Shown: positions 16,801 to 24,874 of the stretch, in pieces | Position numbering within the stretch: position 1 is the first letter of the stretch | Layout of the letters: the number at the start of each line of letters is the position of its first letter | DNA from: an uncultured Lachnospiraceae bacterium | Lineage (GTDB): Bacteria; Bacillota; Clostridia; Lachnospirales; Lachnospiraceae | NCBI GenBank assembly: GCA_910588405.1 | Contig: CAJUPT010000005.1 | Span: forward strand, 42,513-106,512 | Direction: 5' to 3' | DNA: 64,000 bases | Notes under the pieces: model-generated | Database searches by the model: none | Told to the model about the DNA's origin: nothing | The model's input: the letters and a program-made list of their open reading frames with translations, nothing else | Program-made: the position numbers and the translations under genes

Positions 16801-17445
16801 CTAACATGAAAGGCTTGCCCAGGCTTTGCAGGCCTGAATGGTTTTCTGCGGGCTCTGCGCCCATTCGTCCGCTCCGGTAACTTTCTGGGCGTTCTCGGAT
16901 ACGGGAGCGCCGCCGATCAGCACTTTTACGTCGTCCAGGCCGGCTGCTTTTAAGGCTTCCACCGTTTCTTTCATGGAATCGATGGCCAGCGTCAGCACGC
17001 CGGACAGAAGAACGATTTTAATCTGATGTTCTTTCACTGTTTTTACGATTGTTTCAGGAGCCGTGTCGATACCCAGATCAATGACCGTAAAGCCGTTGGC
17101 TTCCAGCATGGCCTTCACGATATTTTTACCGATATCATGGAGGTCATTTTTTACCGTGCAGAGGATTACTTTTGTGCCGGCATTTCCCGGGTCTTCTCCA
17201 GTCACCAGAGCGTCTTTCAGAATGCCCACGGCCTGGGTCATCAGTTCGCCGGCGTAGATCAGATCGCCCACGAAATATTCGCCCTGTTCGAAAAGGTCTC
17301 CCACGGTGTCCATACCTTTCTGGCAGGCGGCCATGGCCTGATCGGCTTCTTTTCCGCCTTCGGCCATCACCTGATTCAGCAGTCGTACCATCGCGTCCTC
17401 ATCCAGGTCGCCCATGGCCTGTGCCAGTTCTTCAAAGTTAATCAT
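16801..17445 (-). CDS. Methyltransferase corrinoid protein
   Basis: A 214-aa cobalamin carrier with an N-terminal four-helix cap (about 1-85) and a Rossmann-like B12 domain. DLHDIG at 101-106 is the DxHxxG motif; His103 is the lower ligand of cobalt. LLSGVLTLAIDSM and VLIGGAPVS are the other B12-binding loops. It shuttles a methyl group between methyltransferase I (URO-D gene downstream) and methyltransferase II (gene upstream). AAGGAGG precedes ATG 17445. It is close to the protein at 51311 (for example GEYFVGDLIYAGELMT in both). Confidence 0.92.
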   Translation of the reverse strand: MINFEELAQAMGDLDEDAMVRLLNQVMAEGGKEADQAMAACQKGMDTVGDLFEQGEYFVGDLIYAGELMTQAVGILKDALVTGEDPGNAGTKVILCTVKNDLHDIGKNIVKAMLEANGFTVIDLGIDTAPETIVKTVKEHQIKIVLLSGVLTLAIDSMKETVEALKAAGLDDVKVLIGGAPVSENAQKVTGADEWAQSPQKTIQACKAWASLSC

Positions 17446-17474
17446 TTCTTCTTCCTCCTTTTATAGTTTCACGA

Positions 17475-18284
17475 TTATTTTTTATCGCCGATTTTGCCCT
17501 GGCGGTAGGCTCTGTTGTATTTGCGTCCCCCTTTGTCTGCCATACATAAAGCTTCGCAGGCATAGATCACGGACATCATGTCCGTGTTGCAGGGGTCAAG
17601 GATCGCCGAATCCAGGCCTGCCCGGATGGCGTAGGCCATGCAGCCGATATTGATATATTTGCGGGCGGGCATTTCAAAGCTGATGTTGGAAATGGCGCCG
17701 GTGACTCTGACCTCTGGAGCGTATGCATGGATTCCCCGGATGCAGCGCTCAAAATCCTTCATGGAGGATGGCATGGTGGAGAGGGCCATCACACAGGGAT
17801 CGATATGGAGATTTGACAGCCGCACACCGTACTTTACCGCTTTGTCAATTATGCTTTTCGCGATGTCGATCTTTTTTTCGGGATCGGAGGGAATGCCGTT
17901 TCTGTCGCAGGTCAGGCCGATTACATGCCAGTCGGTTCCGGCAATCAGCGGGAAGATGGTTTCGCATTTATCGCCTTCTTCATTGACGGAATTGACCATG
18001 CCGGGTTTTGCGGCATGTCCCTCTTCCAGAATCCGGGCAAGCAAAGCGGCGTCAGGGCTGTCGATGCAGACAGGCTTTTCGGTAACGCTTTGGATCTGGC
18101 CAATCATCCATACCATGGCGTCATATTCCAGTTCCGGCGCCGTGCCCGGGGCGCAGTCGATAAAATGCGCTCCGGCCTGCTCCTGGGCCGTGGCCCGGGA
18201 GCGGATCAGCTGTGCGTTTCGTTCTGTGATAGCGGTTTTGACGGCGGGAATCGCGCCGTTTAGTTTTTCTCCGATAATGATCAT
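17475..18284 (-). CDS. Methyltetrahydrofolate:corrinoid methyltransferase (methyltransferase II)
   Basis: A 269-aa DHPS-like (TIM-barrel, pterin-binding) enzyme of the AcsE/MtrH-related group. MIIIGEKLNGAIPAVKTAI opens the barrel, and FIDCAPG, VCIDSPDA, MVNSVNEEG, LHIDPCVM and GAISNISFEMPAR mark successive strands. It passes the methyl group from the corrinoid protein to tetrahydrofolate, feeding the acetyl-CoA pathway. ATG 18284 has AAGGGAGG upstream; the longer frame from 18347 crosses the promoter region. It is the first gene of the minus-strand operon and is very similar to the protein at 50365. Confidence 0.9.
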   Translation of the reverse strand: MIIIGEKLNGAIPAVKTAITERNAQLIRSRATAQEQAGAHFIDCAPGTAPELEYDAMVWMIGQIQSVTEKPVCIDSPDAALLARILEEGHAAKPGMVNSVNEEGDKCETIFPLIAGTDWHVIGLTCDRNGIPSDPEKKIDIAKSIIDKAVKYGVRLSNLHIDPCVMALSTMPSSMKDFERCIRGIHAYAPEVRVTGAISNISFEMPARKYINIGCMAYAIRAGLDSAILDPCNTDMMSVIYACEALCMADKGGRKYNRAYRQGKIGDKK

Positions 18285-18419
18285 GTTGTTCCTCCCTTTT
18301 GTATTGAGAATGATAAAACTGCTCTGGCATAAAGGAATATTTCGCACTATATTTGATTTATTATGTTTATATATGTAATAATATATTGTTTTAACAAACT
18401 ATTAATTTATAAAAAATGA

Positions 18420-18448
18420 TTGACTAAACAGAAACAATCATGTATAAT
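18420..18448 (+). promoter_or_regulatory. Promoter of the PucR-type regulator
   Basis: TTGACT (18420-18425), 17-base spacer, TATAAT (18443-18448), 36 bases before ATG 18484. The AT-rich stretch before it (18330-18419) probably holds the divergent promoter of the demethylation operon. Confidence 0.75.
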
Positions 18449-18483
18449 CACTGAAAAAATCATAGATGAAAAGGAGTGACAGT

Positions 18484-19956
18484 ATGCGTCTCAGCATCGG
18501 CAACCTGCTTGACTGGATGAAACGAAAATATTTTAGCATCGAAGCGGCCATCGAGGATGATCAGCCGGTGCTTTGCGGCGTCCGCTATTTACGTGACTAT
18601 TCCTCTGACAAAGATGTCAGCGACATGGTTTTTATTGGCTCGGCGGAAGATTTTATGTATCCGTCTCTGCCTGCTGCCGTGATCTGCAGTAAAAACAATA
18701 TTATTTATATCCATAACGAGAATCCGGAGGTCATATTAAACGAGTGTATCCGGGCTTTTGAATTTTATAACCGGTGGGAGACCGGACTGCTGGAGGCGGT
18801 GATCCGCGACGCTTCCCTCCAGGAATTTCTGGAACTGGGACATCAGGTGTTTCAGTCCCCCATGTTTATCAGTTCCGCGAACGGGCAGACCCTGGCCATC
18901 TCGCCTCAGTATCCGGCTTCCATTAATCCGGTCTGGAAAGAACGCCTGGAAAACGGAAATCTGCCTTTTGAATTTATTAACAGTTATCATGAAAGCTCTT
19001 ATTTCAGCGAGATGTATGGAAACAATTATCCCAGGCTGGACAAGTCGCCGATCTGGGGGAAAAATATTCTCTTTTCAAATCTGAGAATCCGCAATGAGCG
19101 GGTGGGATCCGTCATTATTTATGAATATGAGCGCCCTTTCTATCCAAGTGATATCCATATTCTGAAAACCTATGCCCATATCGTGGAGCAGGCCCTTGCC
19201 CTTCACCGCAACCGCTATTTCGCGCTGTCGGATATTGAAGATATCGTTTCCCAGATTCTGAATGACAATATCAGCAACTGGAATCAGATGAATGCGATTC
19301 TCCGGAGCAATGAGTGGATCCGTCAGGGGAATTTTCAGGTTATCTGTTCCTGCGCGCCCTCGGGAATCGACTCGGTGGTAATCGGCCGGTTTCGGGATGT
19401 CATTAAAAAAACGTTCCCGGAGGCCTGCGTTGTCTTTCATGACAATTTTCTGGTTACCGTGATCAATAACCGTTCTTCCGCCTATGCCCGCGAGGTGATC
19501 AGTGTGCTGATGGATACGTCTCACAACAAATTGTTATCGGGCGTCAGCTACGGTTTTCAGTCGCTTGCCGCTTTGAAAGCCTTTTATCAGCAGGCCCACA
19601 ACGCGGTACAAAAAGCATTGCTGACGAATCAGGATATCGTTTATTTTGACGATATTTTTTATGATGAGTTGGTAGCCTGCGCGAATTCGACGCCCTATCT
19701 TTATTCCATGATTCATCCTGACATCCTTTTGCTGTATGAGTCCGATCAGAGCAATGGAACAGAGTATATCCGGACCCTTCATGCCTATCTGATCTGTTCC
19801 GGCAATTCCAGAGAGGCGGCGGCCATGATCTATGTCCATCGGAATACGCTTCTGTACCGCATGGATAAAATCAAGGAGATGCTCTCGATAGATTTATCAG
19901 ACAATTTATCAAAAAATGTACTGTTAATTTCCATCTCTCTGCTGGATGCCCTTTAA
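18484..19956 (+). CDS. PucR/CdaR-type transcriptional regulator
   Basis: A 490-aa regulator. The C-terminus is a PucR-type helix-turn-helix (SREAAAMIYVHRNTLLYRMDK) and the middle is a GGDEF-derived CdaR-like module (ISVLMDTSHNKLLSGVSYGF). The N-terminal ~200 residues likely sense a ligand. ATG 18484 has AAGGAGTG nine bases upstream; an earlier ATG at 18466 overlaps that site. It is divergent from the corrinoid demethylation operon and probably activates it when substrate is present. Two relatives lie at 36111 and 41805, each next to a URO-D gene, so this regulator type goes with URO-D methyltransferases in this genome. Confidence 0.85.
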   Translation: MRLSIGNLLDWMKRKYFSIEAAIEDDQPVLCGVRYLRDYSSDKDVSDMVFIGSAEDFMYPSLPAAVICSKNNIIYIHNENPEVILNECIRAFEFYNRWETGLLEAVIRDASLQEFLELGHQVFQSPMFISSANGQTLAISPQYPASINPVWKERLENGNLPFEFINSYHESSYFSEMYGNNYPRLDKSPIWGKNILFSNLRIRNERVGSVIIYEYERPFYPSDIHILKTYAHIVEQALALHRNRYFALSDIEDIVSQILNDNISNWNQMNAILRSNEWIRQGNFQVICSCAPSGIDSVVIGRFRDVIKKTFPEACVVFHDNFLVTVINNRSSAYAREVISVLMDTSHNKLLSGVSYGFQSLAALKAFYQQAHNAVQKALLTNQDIVYFDDIFYDELVACANSTPYLYSMIHPDILLLYESDQSNGTEYIRTLHAYLICSGNSREAAAMIYVHRNTLLYRMDKIKEMLSIDLSDNLSKNVLLISISLLDAL

Positions 19957-20074
19957 TTGCATTTATTATAGTGATTTTTGCCGATTTGTACTATATGACG
20001 CCCTATCCAAACATGGAAGTGGATTTGTGCAATCTGGTCCAAATGGTGTCATTTACTATTTTTAGGAACTAATC

Positions 20075-20168
20075 TGATGCGGACTGACTGTCCGTGAAGT
20101 GAATATTCGAATTACAATGGGAAATTTAGATGATATGAGCAGTTAAGGAATTGATATCTGCGGCGGCG
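20075..20168 (+). pseudogene. Fragment of a second beta-helix surface protein
   Basis: About 90 bases are clearly related to 11530-11620 of the SPHTG surface protein gene: MGNLDDMSS-stop-GIDICGG versus MENLDNMSGYGIYICGR. TAA replaces the Tyr codon, and no start or remaining gene is present. The rest of 19957-20395 shows no gene apart from the IS remnant. Confidence 0.65.
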
Positions 20169-20194
20169 CGGGCGGATAAATGAAAAACTCAATC

Positions 20195-20359
20195 CCCCAG
20201 CTATGCTGGGGCGAATGGAATAAGCCGAGTAGGTATAGTTGAAATAAAAAGCCTCCTACGCTATAATGATATTGGTTTTGCAGGCCATATCAAAAGTAGG
20301 AGGCGGTACGAATGTACGGTAAAAGTGTAGCACATGCATATTGGAAATGCCGGTTGTAA
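20195..20359 (+). mobile_element. IS200/IS605-type left-end remnant
   Basis: CCCCAGC-TAT-GCTGGGG (20195-20211) is a small hairpin like those at IS200 ends, preceded by AACTCAATC. About 100 bases on, GGAGG and ATG 20312 start a 15-codon frame (MYGKSVAHAYWKCRL, stop at 20359) that resembles the first residues of IS200 TnpA (SLAHTKWNCKY type). The rest of the transposase is gone. The identification rests on memory of the family and is tentative. Confidence 0.5.
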
Positions 20360-20395
20360 TGCATCCGGGAAGATCAGGCATTCGGCAGGGAGGAT

Positions 20396-20809
20396 TTACC
20401 TCTCACTCTGTTTTGGAAGCTGCAGGTAATCGATCAGGGCAGTCTCCAAAAGGCGGGAATAATTGACTTTCTGATCTTCTGCGATCCGTTTGAGCCATGC
20501 CGGAAGGGTGATGTTTGTTTTAATGCGTTCATTGTCGCGCTTTGCCCGGTATAAGTCAGGATGGATTGTAACAGGCATCACCACATTGCCTTCAGTACTC
20601 TCTCTGGGGAGATTCAGGGAAGGGGTGGGTATTTCGTCACCGTCACGCTCCATTCCGTATACATGGAGGCTTGCGGCCTCTTCCGCCATCCGCTGTGCCT
20701 CTGTCAGATTGTTCCCATAACTGAAACATCCGGGAAGATCAGGAAAGGAAACGCTGTAACTGCCGTCTTCTCCAGGCTCCAATACTGCAAGATAAGTCAG
20801 ATTCAACAT
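20396..20809 (-). CDS. hicB: HicB-type antitoxin
   Basis: A 137-aa protein. Residues 1-55 are the partly degraded RNase H-like HicB fold (YSVSFPDLPGCFSYGNNL, TEAQRMAEEAASLHVY). The C-terminus is a ribbon-helix-helix-like DNA-binding segment (NITLPAWLKRIAEDQKVNYS). It neutralises HicA and represses the operon. It lies 40 bases downstream of hicA on the minus strand, the usual order for this subtype, with AAAGGAG upstream of its ATG. No tandem operator could be singled out. Confidence 0.93.
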   Translation of the reverse strand: MLNLTYLAVLEPGEDGSYSVSFPDLPGCFSYGNNLTEAQRMAEEAASLHVYGMERDGDEIPTPSLNLPRESTEGNVVMPVTIHPDLYRAKRDNERIKTNITLPAWLKRIAEDQKVNYSRLLETALIDYLQLPKQSER

Positions 20810-20849
20810 AGTGTCTGCTCCTTTCTATCATGAATCTCACAGGCGGGGT

Positions 20850-21035
20850 TTATTTCAGCCCCGCCTGTTTCAGTATGTTGTTAAGGGTTCCCGGTGCTAT
20901 ATCCCTGCCAGCATGTACAGCTACAGTGATTTTTCCGGGTTTGTCAGGATGTTTCAGCTGCTTGTGCGAGCCGTCCTGATCTACTTCATACCATCCATCT
21001 TTACGAAGTATTTTAAGAATTTCTCGCGCTGTCAT
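20850..21035 (-). CDS. hicA: HicA-type mRNA interferase toxin
   Basis: A 61-aa protein with the HicA double-stranded-RNA-binding-like fold: ILKILRKDGWYEV, then DGSHKQLKHPDKPG with the catalytic-type His in GSH, and PGTLNNILKQAGL at the end. It cleaves mRNA when not bound by HicB. Full length and intact. Ends next to an IS200 remnant and a surface-protein fragment, consistent with an accessory spot. Confidence 0.93.
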   Translation of the reverse strand: MTAREILKILRKDGWYEVDQDGSHKQLKHPDKPGKITVAVHAGRDIAPGTLNNILKQAGLK

Positions 21036-21135
21036 TTCCTACTCTCCTCGCATCTGTTATACTCCTGTTTTGTACGCATGTCAATAGTTGCACTCATAAA
21101 ATATACGCATAAATGCAAAATACAAAAGGGAAATT

Positions 21136-21681
21136 TCACTCCACCGGATGCTCCTTTATAAACTGCTGCAGCTTCAGGTTCAGCTGTTCCAGTTCCTCAG
21201 CAAACTTTTTATTTTTGGGCGGCAGAGTCAGCCACATGGCGGCGGCCAGGATCAGCAGTCCGTACAGAAGGGAACAGACAGTGATGGCGGCGGCCAGCGG
21301 TTCCTGTCCAAAATCTGTCCCGGAAAGGGCGGCGATCATCTCCGGAAGAAACTGGTCTGCGCCTGCCGGATAGGCCAGGCGGTACAGTGCCAATAAATAC
21401 AGCAGGGGAGCCATCCGCCGCCTCGGCCCCATGGCTGCCAGCAGGAAGATGATTTCCGTACCCATGGCAGAGACGGTTCTTAATATATCGTATCCCGTGA
21501 CGCCTCCGGACGTTGTACCTGTCTGATATAAAAAGGACAGATGAACGGCTAAGCACAAGAGCATAAGGATCTGAGCGAATCTTCTTTTGGACTGTTCGAA
21601 GCGCGCTGCCTGGGGATACTCATCGTAAAGGGAACTCCGGTACTGCCGGTACTGTTCCTGGATTTCCTGGGGGTTATTCAT
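21136..21681 (-). CDS. Membrane protein of unknown function
   Basis: A 181-aa protein I do not recognise. After a charged N-terminus (NNPQEIQEQYRQYRSSLYDE) it has four to five hydrophobic segments (FAQILMLLCLAVHLSFLY, MGTEIIFLLAAMG, PLLYLLALYRLAYPAG, AAAITVCSLLYGLLILAAAM) and a cytoplasmic Lys/Glu-rich tail that may be helical (KKFAEELEQLNLKLQQF). ATG 21681 has AAAGGAAA upstream. About 30 bases around its start (GGGTTATTCATGG) are duplicated imperfectly at 21741-21770, further upstream of the gene. Confidence 0.6.
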   Translation of the reverse strand: MNNPQEIQEQYRQYRSSLYDEYPQAARFEQSKRRFAQILMLLCLAVHLSFLYQTGTTSGGVTGYDILRTVSAMGTEIIFLLAAMGPRRRMAPLLYLLALYRLAYPAGADQFLPEMIAALSGTDFGQEPLAAAITVCSLLYGLLILAAAMWLTLPPKNKKFAEELEQLNLKLQQFIKEHPVE

Positions 21682-21898
21682 GGCGTTTGTTTTCCTTTCT
21701 TTTTCCGCACTGCCCGATGATATGGGCATGTCAATCCTGCAGGGTTATTCATGGTGTTTGATTTCTTTTCCTTTTTTGTCTCGGCGAAGCGAGGGCATAC
21801 AAACGCAGAGGAAATTGCCGCTTGAAAGCGAGGCGTCTGCGAATGTATAGTCTATTATTACATATTTGTGAGAAGGAAACAATAGGAAGTGCCGGAGT

Positions 21899-21962
21899 TT
21901 GATAAAGCAATTTGATAAAGCAGTTTGATAAAGTTTTGATCAAGCTTTGGTTAAAGCTTGAT
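21899..21962. repeat. Three 13-bp tandem repeats followed by a hairpin
   Basis: TTTGATAAAGCA(A/G) occurs two and a half times from 21899, followed by a perfect inverted repeat ATCAAGCTTT-GGTT-AAAGCTTGAT (21939-21962). The 21682-22110 gap otherwise shows no gene. Confidence 0.6.
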
Positions 21963-22110
21963 AGAAAACGATAGAAACACGACAGGAATTCGTACCGGAA
22001 TCGTAAGGAAAAAGTAATGGCATTTTGGAATCTGAGCGTGTAAACTGAATTGGAAATTGTGTGATATGCAAGGATGCGGGAGCGCATAATCAGGAGTACA
22101 TCTTGATCGT

Positions 22111-23799
22111 ATGGGTGAGGGAATGGGAATGGAATCGGGGAAGAAATTAAATAAGTTTGTGTTTTTATTGCTGTTGTGGATGTTTTCAAACCAGGCGTTC
22201 GCAGCAGGGGCTTTAAACCAGGCGTTCGCGGCCGGATTGCTGTGCCGGACATCTGCAGCCGGGGTTTCAGAGCATGCACTTGCGGTCGGGTTTTCAGGTC
22301 AGGTCTCTGCGGCCGGCGTTTCGGGGAAGCAGGGGCCGGCCTGTTTCGCGAAGGACGGGAAGGTTTACCTGATCCGGTCGGCTGACGAGCTCAGACAGCT
22401 TGCCCTTTTGGTCAATGAGAACCGTGAGGTGGAGCCGGGCGTGGCGGCGCAGACGGCATCCTACCGTCTGACGGCGGATTTGGATTTGACGGAATACTGC
22501 GAAAACGACGGAGGATGGGAGCCCATCGGGCGGAAAGGGCATATGGACGAAAATGAAGAATACGTGGAGGGAGGCTGCTTTAACGGTACCTTTGACGGCG
22601 GAAACCACGTGATTACAGGGCTGTATATCAATCGTCCGGACGAACAGGCTCAGGGGCTGTTCGGCTGCAGGGAAGACCTGCGGCCCAGTGGCTATCCTTA
22701 TATGGTGGACAGAAGCAGCGATGAATTTCTGGAAAAGGTGGAAACGGAGATTAAAAATCTCTATATAAAAGACTGCGATGTGACCGGAAGCTATGGAACA
22801 GGCGCCGTTATGGGCTGTCTGTGGAATTTTTTCCAGGAGGATTACGGCGAGATCAATCTGTATAACTGTCATGTAACCGGAAAGGTGACTTCCTACGGCA
22901 CCGGCGGCGGTGTGGGCGGAACCGTCACCAGCGTGAAGAACAGTAGCTTTCAGGGAACGGTGGATTCTATGGGCCAGGCCGGCGGGATTGCCGGGGAAGC
23001 CTATTACATCGACGGTTGTTACATGCGGGGAAATGTGTCCGGCAGCGGCAATGTGGGCGGAATCGGCGGCATGGCGGTATGCGTCAGGAACTGCTACAGC
23101 ATGGGAACCGTGGATGGCTATAACAGTGTGGGCGGAATCACCGGCATGGGTGCCTGTATTACCGGCTGTTACACCCGGACAGATGTGGCGGGCTATGTCC
23201 GCACCGGCGGTATGATCGGAGAGATTCAGTCCATGGCGGTGCGGGTACCGGAAGGGGCGTCGTCCGCAGTCCGTATCCGGAACTGCTTTATGGGCGGCAG
23301 GAAAATCACAAGGGTGGAGAAAACGGACAAGGAGATCTTTCAGGATACCCGGGATCATAACGGATATATCTATGGCTTTCCCGGTGCGGGAATCGACCGG
23401 GGAGAGGGGGAACGGGTCTGGCTGTACCGCTCGGACGCGAAGGCGGAAGGATTTGACAGCGGATTTTATGAGTATCTGTGTACACCCGTCGACTGGACTT
23501 GGTGCGACCGGGAGCGGTGGGAGGAAATATTACTTTCGGAGGACGCCCGGTGGGAGGATATCTGGGCAGAGACGGCAGACAACACATATCCCCGCCTGAA
23601 ATGGGAGGAGGAAAATCTCTTTGCCCATACCGTAACCGTGATGGTACGGGAAGGGGACTCCCTTTCTTTACTCGCCATGCGTCTGCTGGGGGACGGAGAC
23701 CGCTGGGGGGAGATTTATGAGCGTAACCGGGCGGTGATCGGTGAGGACGCAGACCTGATCGCGCCGGGGACGGAGCTGGAGGTGGAAGTGAGAAAATGA
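22111..23799 (+). CDS. Secreted GLUG-like repeat protein with C-terminal LysM-like domain
   Basis: A 562-aa protein. A signal peptide (KFVFLLLLWMFSNQAFAAG) is followed by odd low-complexity copies of the same end (NQAFAAG, ALNQAFAAG). About residues 85-420 have GLUG-type repeats (GGCFNGTFDGGNHVITGLY, then VGGIGG/VGGITG units with Cys pairs). About 505-562 resemble LysM (VREGDSLSLLAMRLLGDGDRW ... IAPGTELEV), suggesting peptidoglycan binding. Start choice is unsure: ATGs at 22111, 22123 and 22129 are all in frame, and no strong ribosome site stands out. It overlaps the next frame by ATGA. Confidence 0.65.
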   Translation: MGEGMGMESGKKLNKFVFLLLLWMFSNQAFAAGALNQAFAAGLLCRTSAAGVSEHALAVGFSGQVSAAGVSGKQGPACFAKDGKVYLIRSADELRQLALLVNENREVEPGVAAQTASYRLTADLDLTEYCENDGGWEPIGRKGHMDENEEYVEGGCFNGTFDGGNHVITGLYINRPDEQAQGLFGCREDLRPSGYPYMVDRSSDEFLEKVETEIKNLYIKDCDVTGSYGTGAVMGCLWNFFQEDYGEINLYNCHVTGKVTSYGTGGGVGGTVTSVKNSSFQGTVDSMGQAGGIAGEAYYIDGCYMRGNVSGSGNVGGIGGMAVCVRNCYSMGTVDGYNSVGGITGMGACITGCYTRTDVAGYVRTGGMIGEIQSMAVRVPEGASSAVRIRNCFMGGRKITRVEKTDKEIFQDTRDHNGYIYGFPGAGIDRGEGERVWLYRSDAKAEGFDSGFYEYLCTPVDWTWCDRERWEEILLSEDARWEDIWAETADNTYPRLKWEEENLFAHTVTVMVREGDSLSLLAMRLLGDGDRWGEIYERNRAVIGEDADLIAPGTELEVEVRK

Positions 23800-24101
23800 T
23801 GAAAGACATTCTCACAATAATAACCTGGTATCGGGAAAAAAGAAGCCGGACGTATCAAAAAAACATGGTGCCGACGATTCCGTATCCGGAAAAAATTTGC
23901 GGGGCTTTTGGAATAACGCTCTCACAATTGTTCGCCGAAAGGGAAACGTCAGTCACCCTGACCAAAACGCAGAAAGAGCTGCTGGAACGCTGGGTTGGGT
24001 TAAACAGGGAGCAGCAGGCGGATCTGTTCGGCTTCATGTCGAAACCTGAGCATTTTCACCAAACCCATCGAAATCCCCGTCGATCAGGTTCTGCAGTGTG
24101 A
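23796..24101 (+). CDS. Degenerate XRE-family regulator (internal deletion)
   Basis: A 101-aa frame overlapping the previous stop by four bases. EKICGAFGITLSQLFAERE and KELLERWVGLNREQQADL match the C-terminal part of a Cro/CI-type regulator. The segment before it (TYQKNMVPTIPYPEK) is too short to hold the recognition helix, so the helix-turn-helix is at least partly deleted. Its 3' end overlaps the convergent Rrf2 gene by 68 bases, and the last ~20 residues look like read-through. Probably a non-functional remnant. Confidence 0.45.
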   Translation: MMKDILTIITWYREKRSRTYQKNMVPTIPYPEKICGAFGITLSQLFAERETSVTLTKTQKELLERWVGLNREQQADLFGFMSKPEHFHQTHRNPRRSGSAV

Positions 24102-24474
24102 TCCCATAGAAAAAACGACGCGTAAACAGATCATATTTTTGCCACAGTTTAAACGTGGCGCAGCCCTCTTTCCTGGGGCATGTTTCCGCGCCGGGCGCAA
24201 GGCAGGCCACAGGGGCGAGAGACCCTTCCGTCAGCTCGATAATTTCCCCTACGGAGTATTCTTCCGGCGAACGGGTCAGCATATATCCGCCGCCCTTGCC
24301 TCGAAGCCCTCTGACAATTTTCCCTTTTACCAGCAGCCGCAGGATGGTTTCCAGATATTTCTCGGAAATTTCTTGCCTGACGGCAATATCCTTTAGAGGA
24401 ACAAATCCTTCCTCCCGACGTTCGGCAAGATCAGCCATGACCCTGAGGGCATAGCGGGCTTTTGTTGAAATCAT
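24034..24474 (-). CDS. Rrf2-family transcriptional regulator (IscR/CymR-like)
   Basis: A 146-aa regulator with an N-terminal winged helix (MISTKARYALRVMADLA, VPLKDIAVRQEISEKYLETIL) and a C-terminal segment with three cysteines (ACLAPGAETCPRKEGC) that in IscR-type members bind a [2Fe-2S] cluster. It is divergent from cysK, so it may control cysteine synthesis like CymR or iron-sulfur assembly like IscR; the spacing of the three Cys favours a cluster-binding type. CGGAGGAGC lies upstream of its start and a consensus promoter at 24563-24590. Confidence 0.85.
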   Translation of the reverse strand: MISTKARYALRVMADLAERREEGFVPLKDIAVRQEISEKYLETILRLLVKGKIVRGLRGKGGGYMLTRSPEEYSVGEIIELTEGSLAPVACLAPGAETCPRKEGCATFKLWQKYDLFTRRFFYGITLQNLIDGDFDGFGENAQVST

Positions 24475-24562
24475 AGAAAGCTCCTCCGTTGTAGTTTTGC
24501 GATTTCCCTTCCGGGGCTTGGCCGCGGGCGATTATGGACTGTTTTAGATTGTGACTACTTTT

Positions 24563-24590
24563 ATTATAGCTCTTTTCAAATTTTTTTCAA
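24563..24590 (-). promoter_or_regulatory. Promoter of the Rrf2 regulator
   Basis: On the minus strand TTGAAA (24590-24585), 16-base spacer, TATAAT (24568-24563). A weaker plus-strand promoter for cysK may begin with TTGACT at 24610-24615, so the two promoters face away from one another across about 40 bases. Confidence 0.75.
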
Positions 24591-24781
24591 CATGTCCCTA
24601 TAAACCTATTGACTTAGTATGAAAATGGTGATACGCTTTATGCGACTAATCAGATTATCCAGATAAAGGCAAATAGACACCGAATAATAAGGGTGTCGCC
24701 AAGTGGATTTATGAAAGCAGGCAGCGAACCGGACATCCCCCGGCGGGTTGAAGGATATTTTGACAGCTGGAAATTCTTCCG

Positions 24782-24834
24782 GATCAGGGATCGGGGATCG
24801 GGGATCGGGAGTCAGGGATCAGAGATCATGGATC
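24782..24834. repeat. Seven-base tandem repeat in the cysK leader
   Basis: GATC recurs at 24782, 24789, 24796, 24803, 24817, 24824 and 24831, with a degenerate unit at 24810: eight units of GATCGGG/GATCAGG type. The array ends 40 bases before the cysK start. A GACACC...GGTGTC hairpin precedes it near 24677-24697. Confidence 0.75.
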
Positions 24835-24874
24835 TGTGAGGGAAGCTGCAAAACGATAAGGAGGAAGCTATAAA

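Noticed and set aside
20480..20833. Plus-strand frames over hicAB
   Set aside because: Shadows of the clear HicB/HicA genes.
22294..23358. 354-codon minus-strand frame opposite the LysM protein gene
   Set aside because: His/Ala-rich shadow of Gly/Val-rich repeats; no start signal and no known fold.
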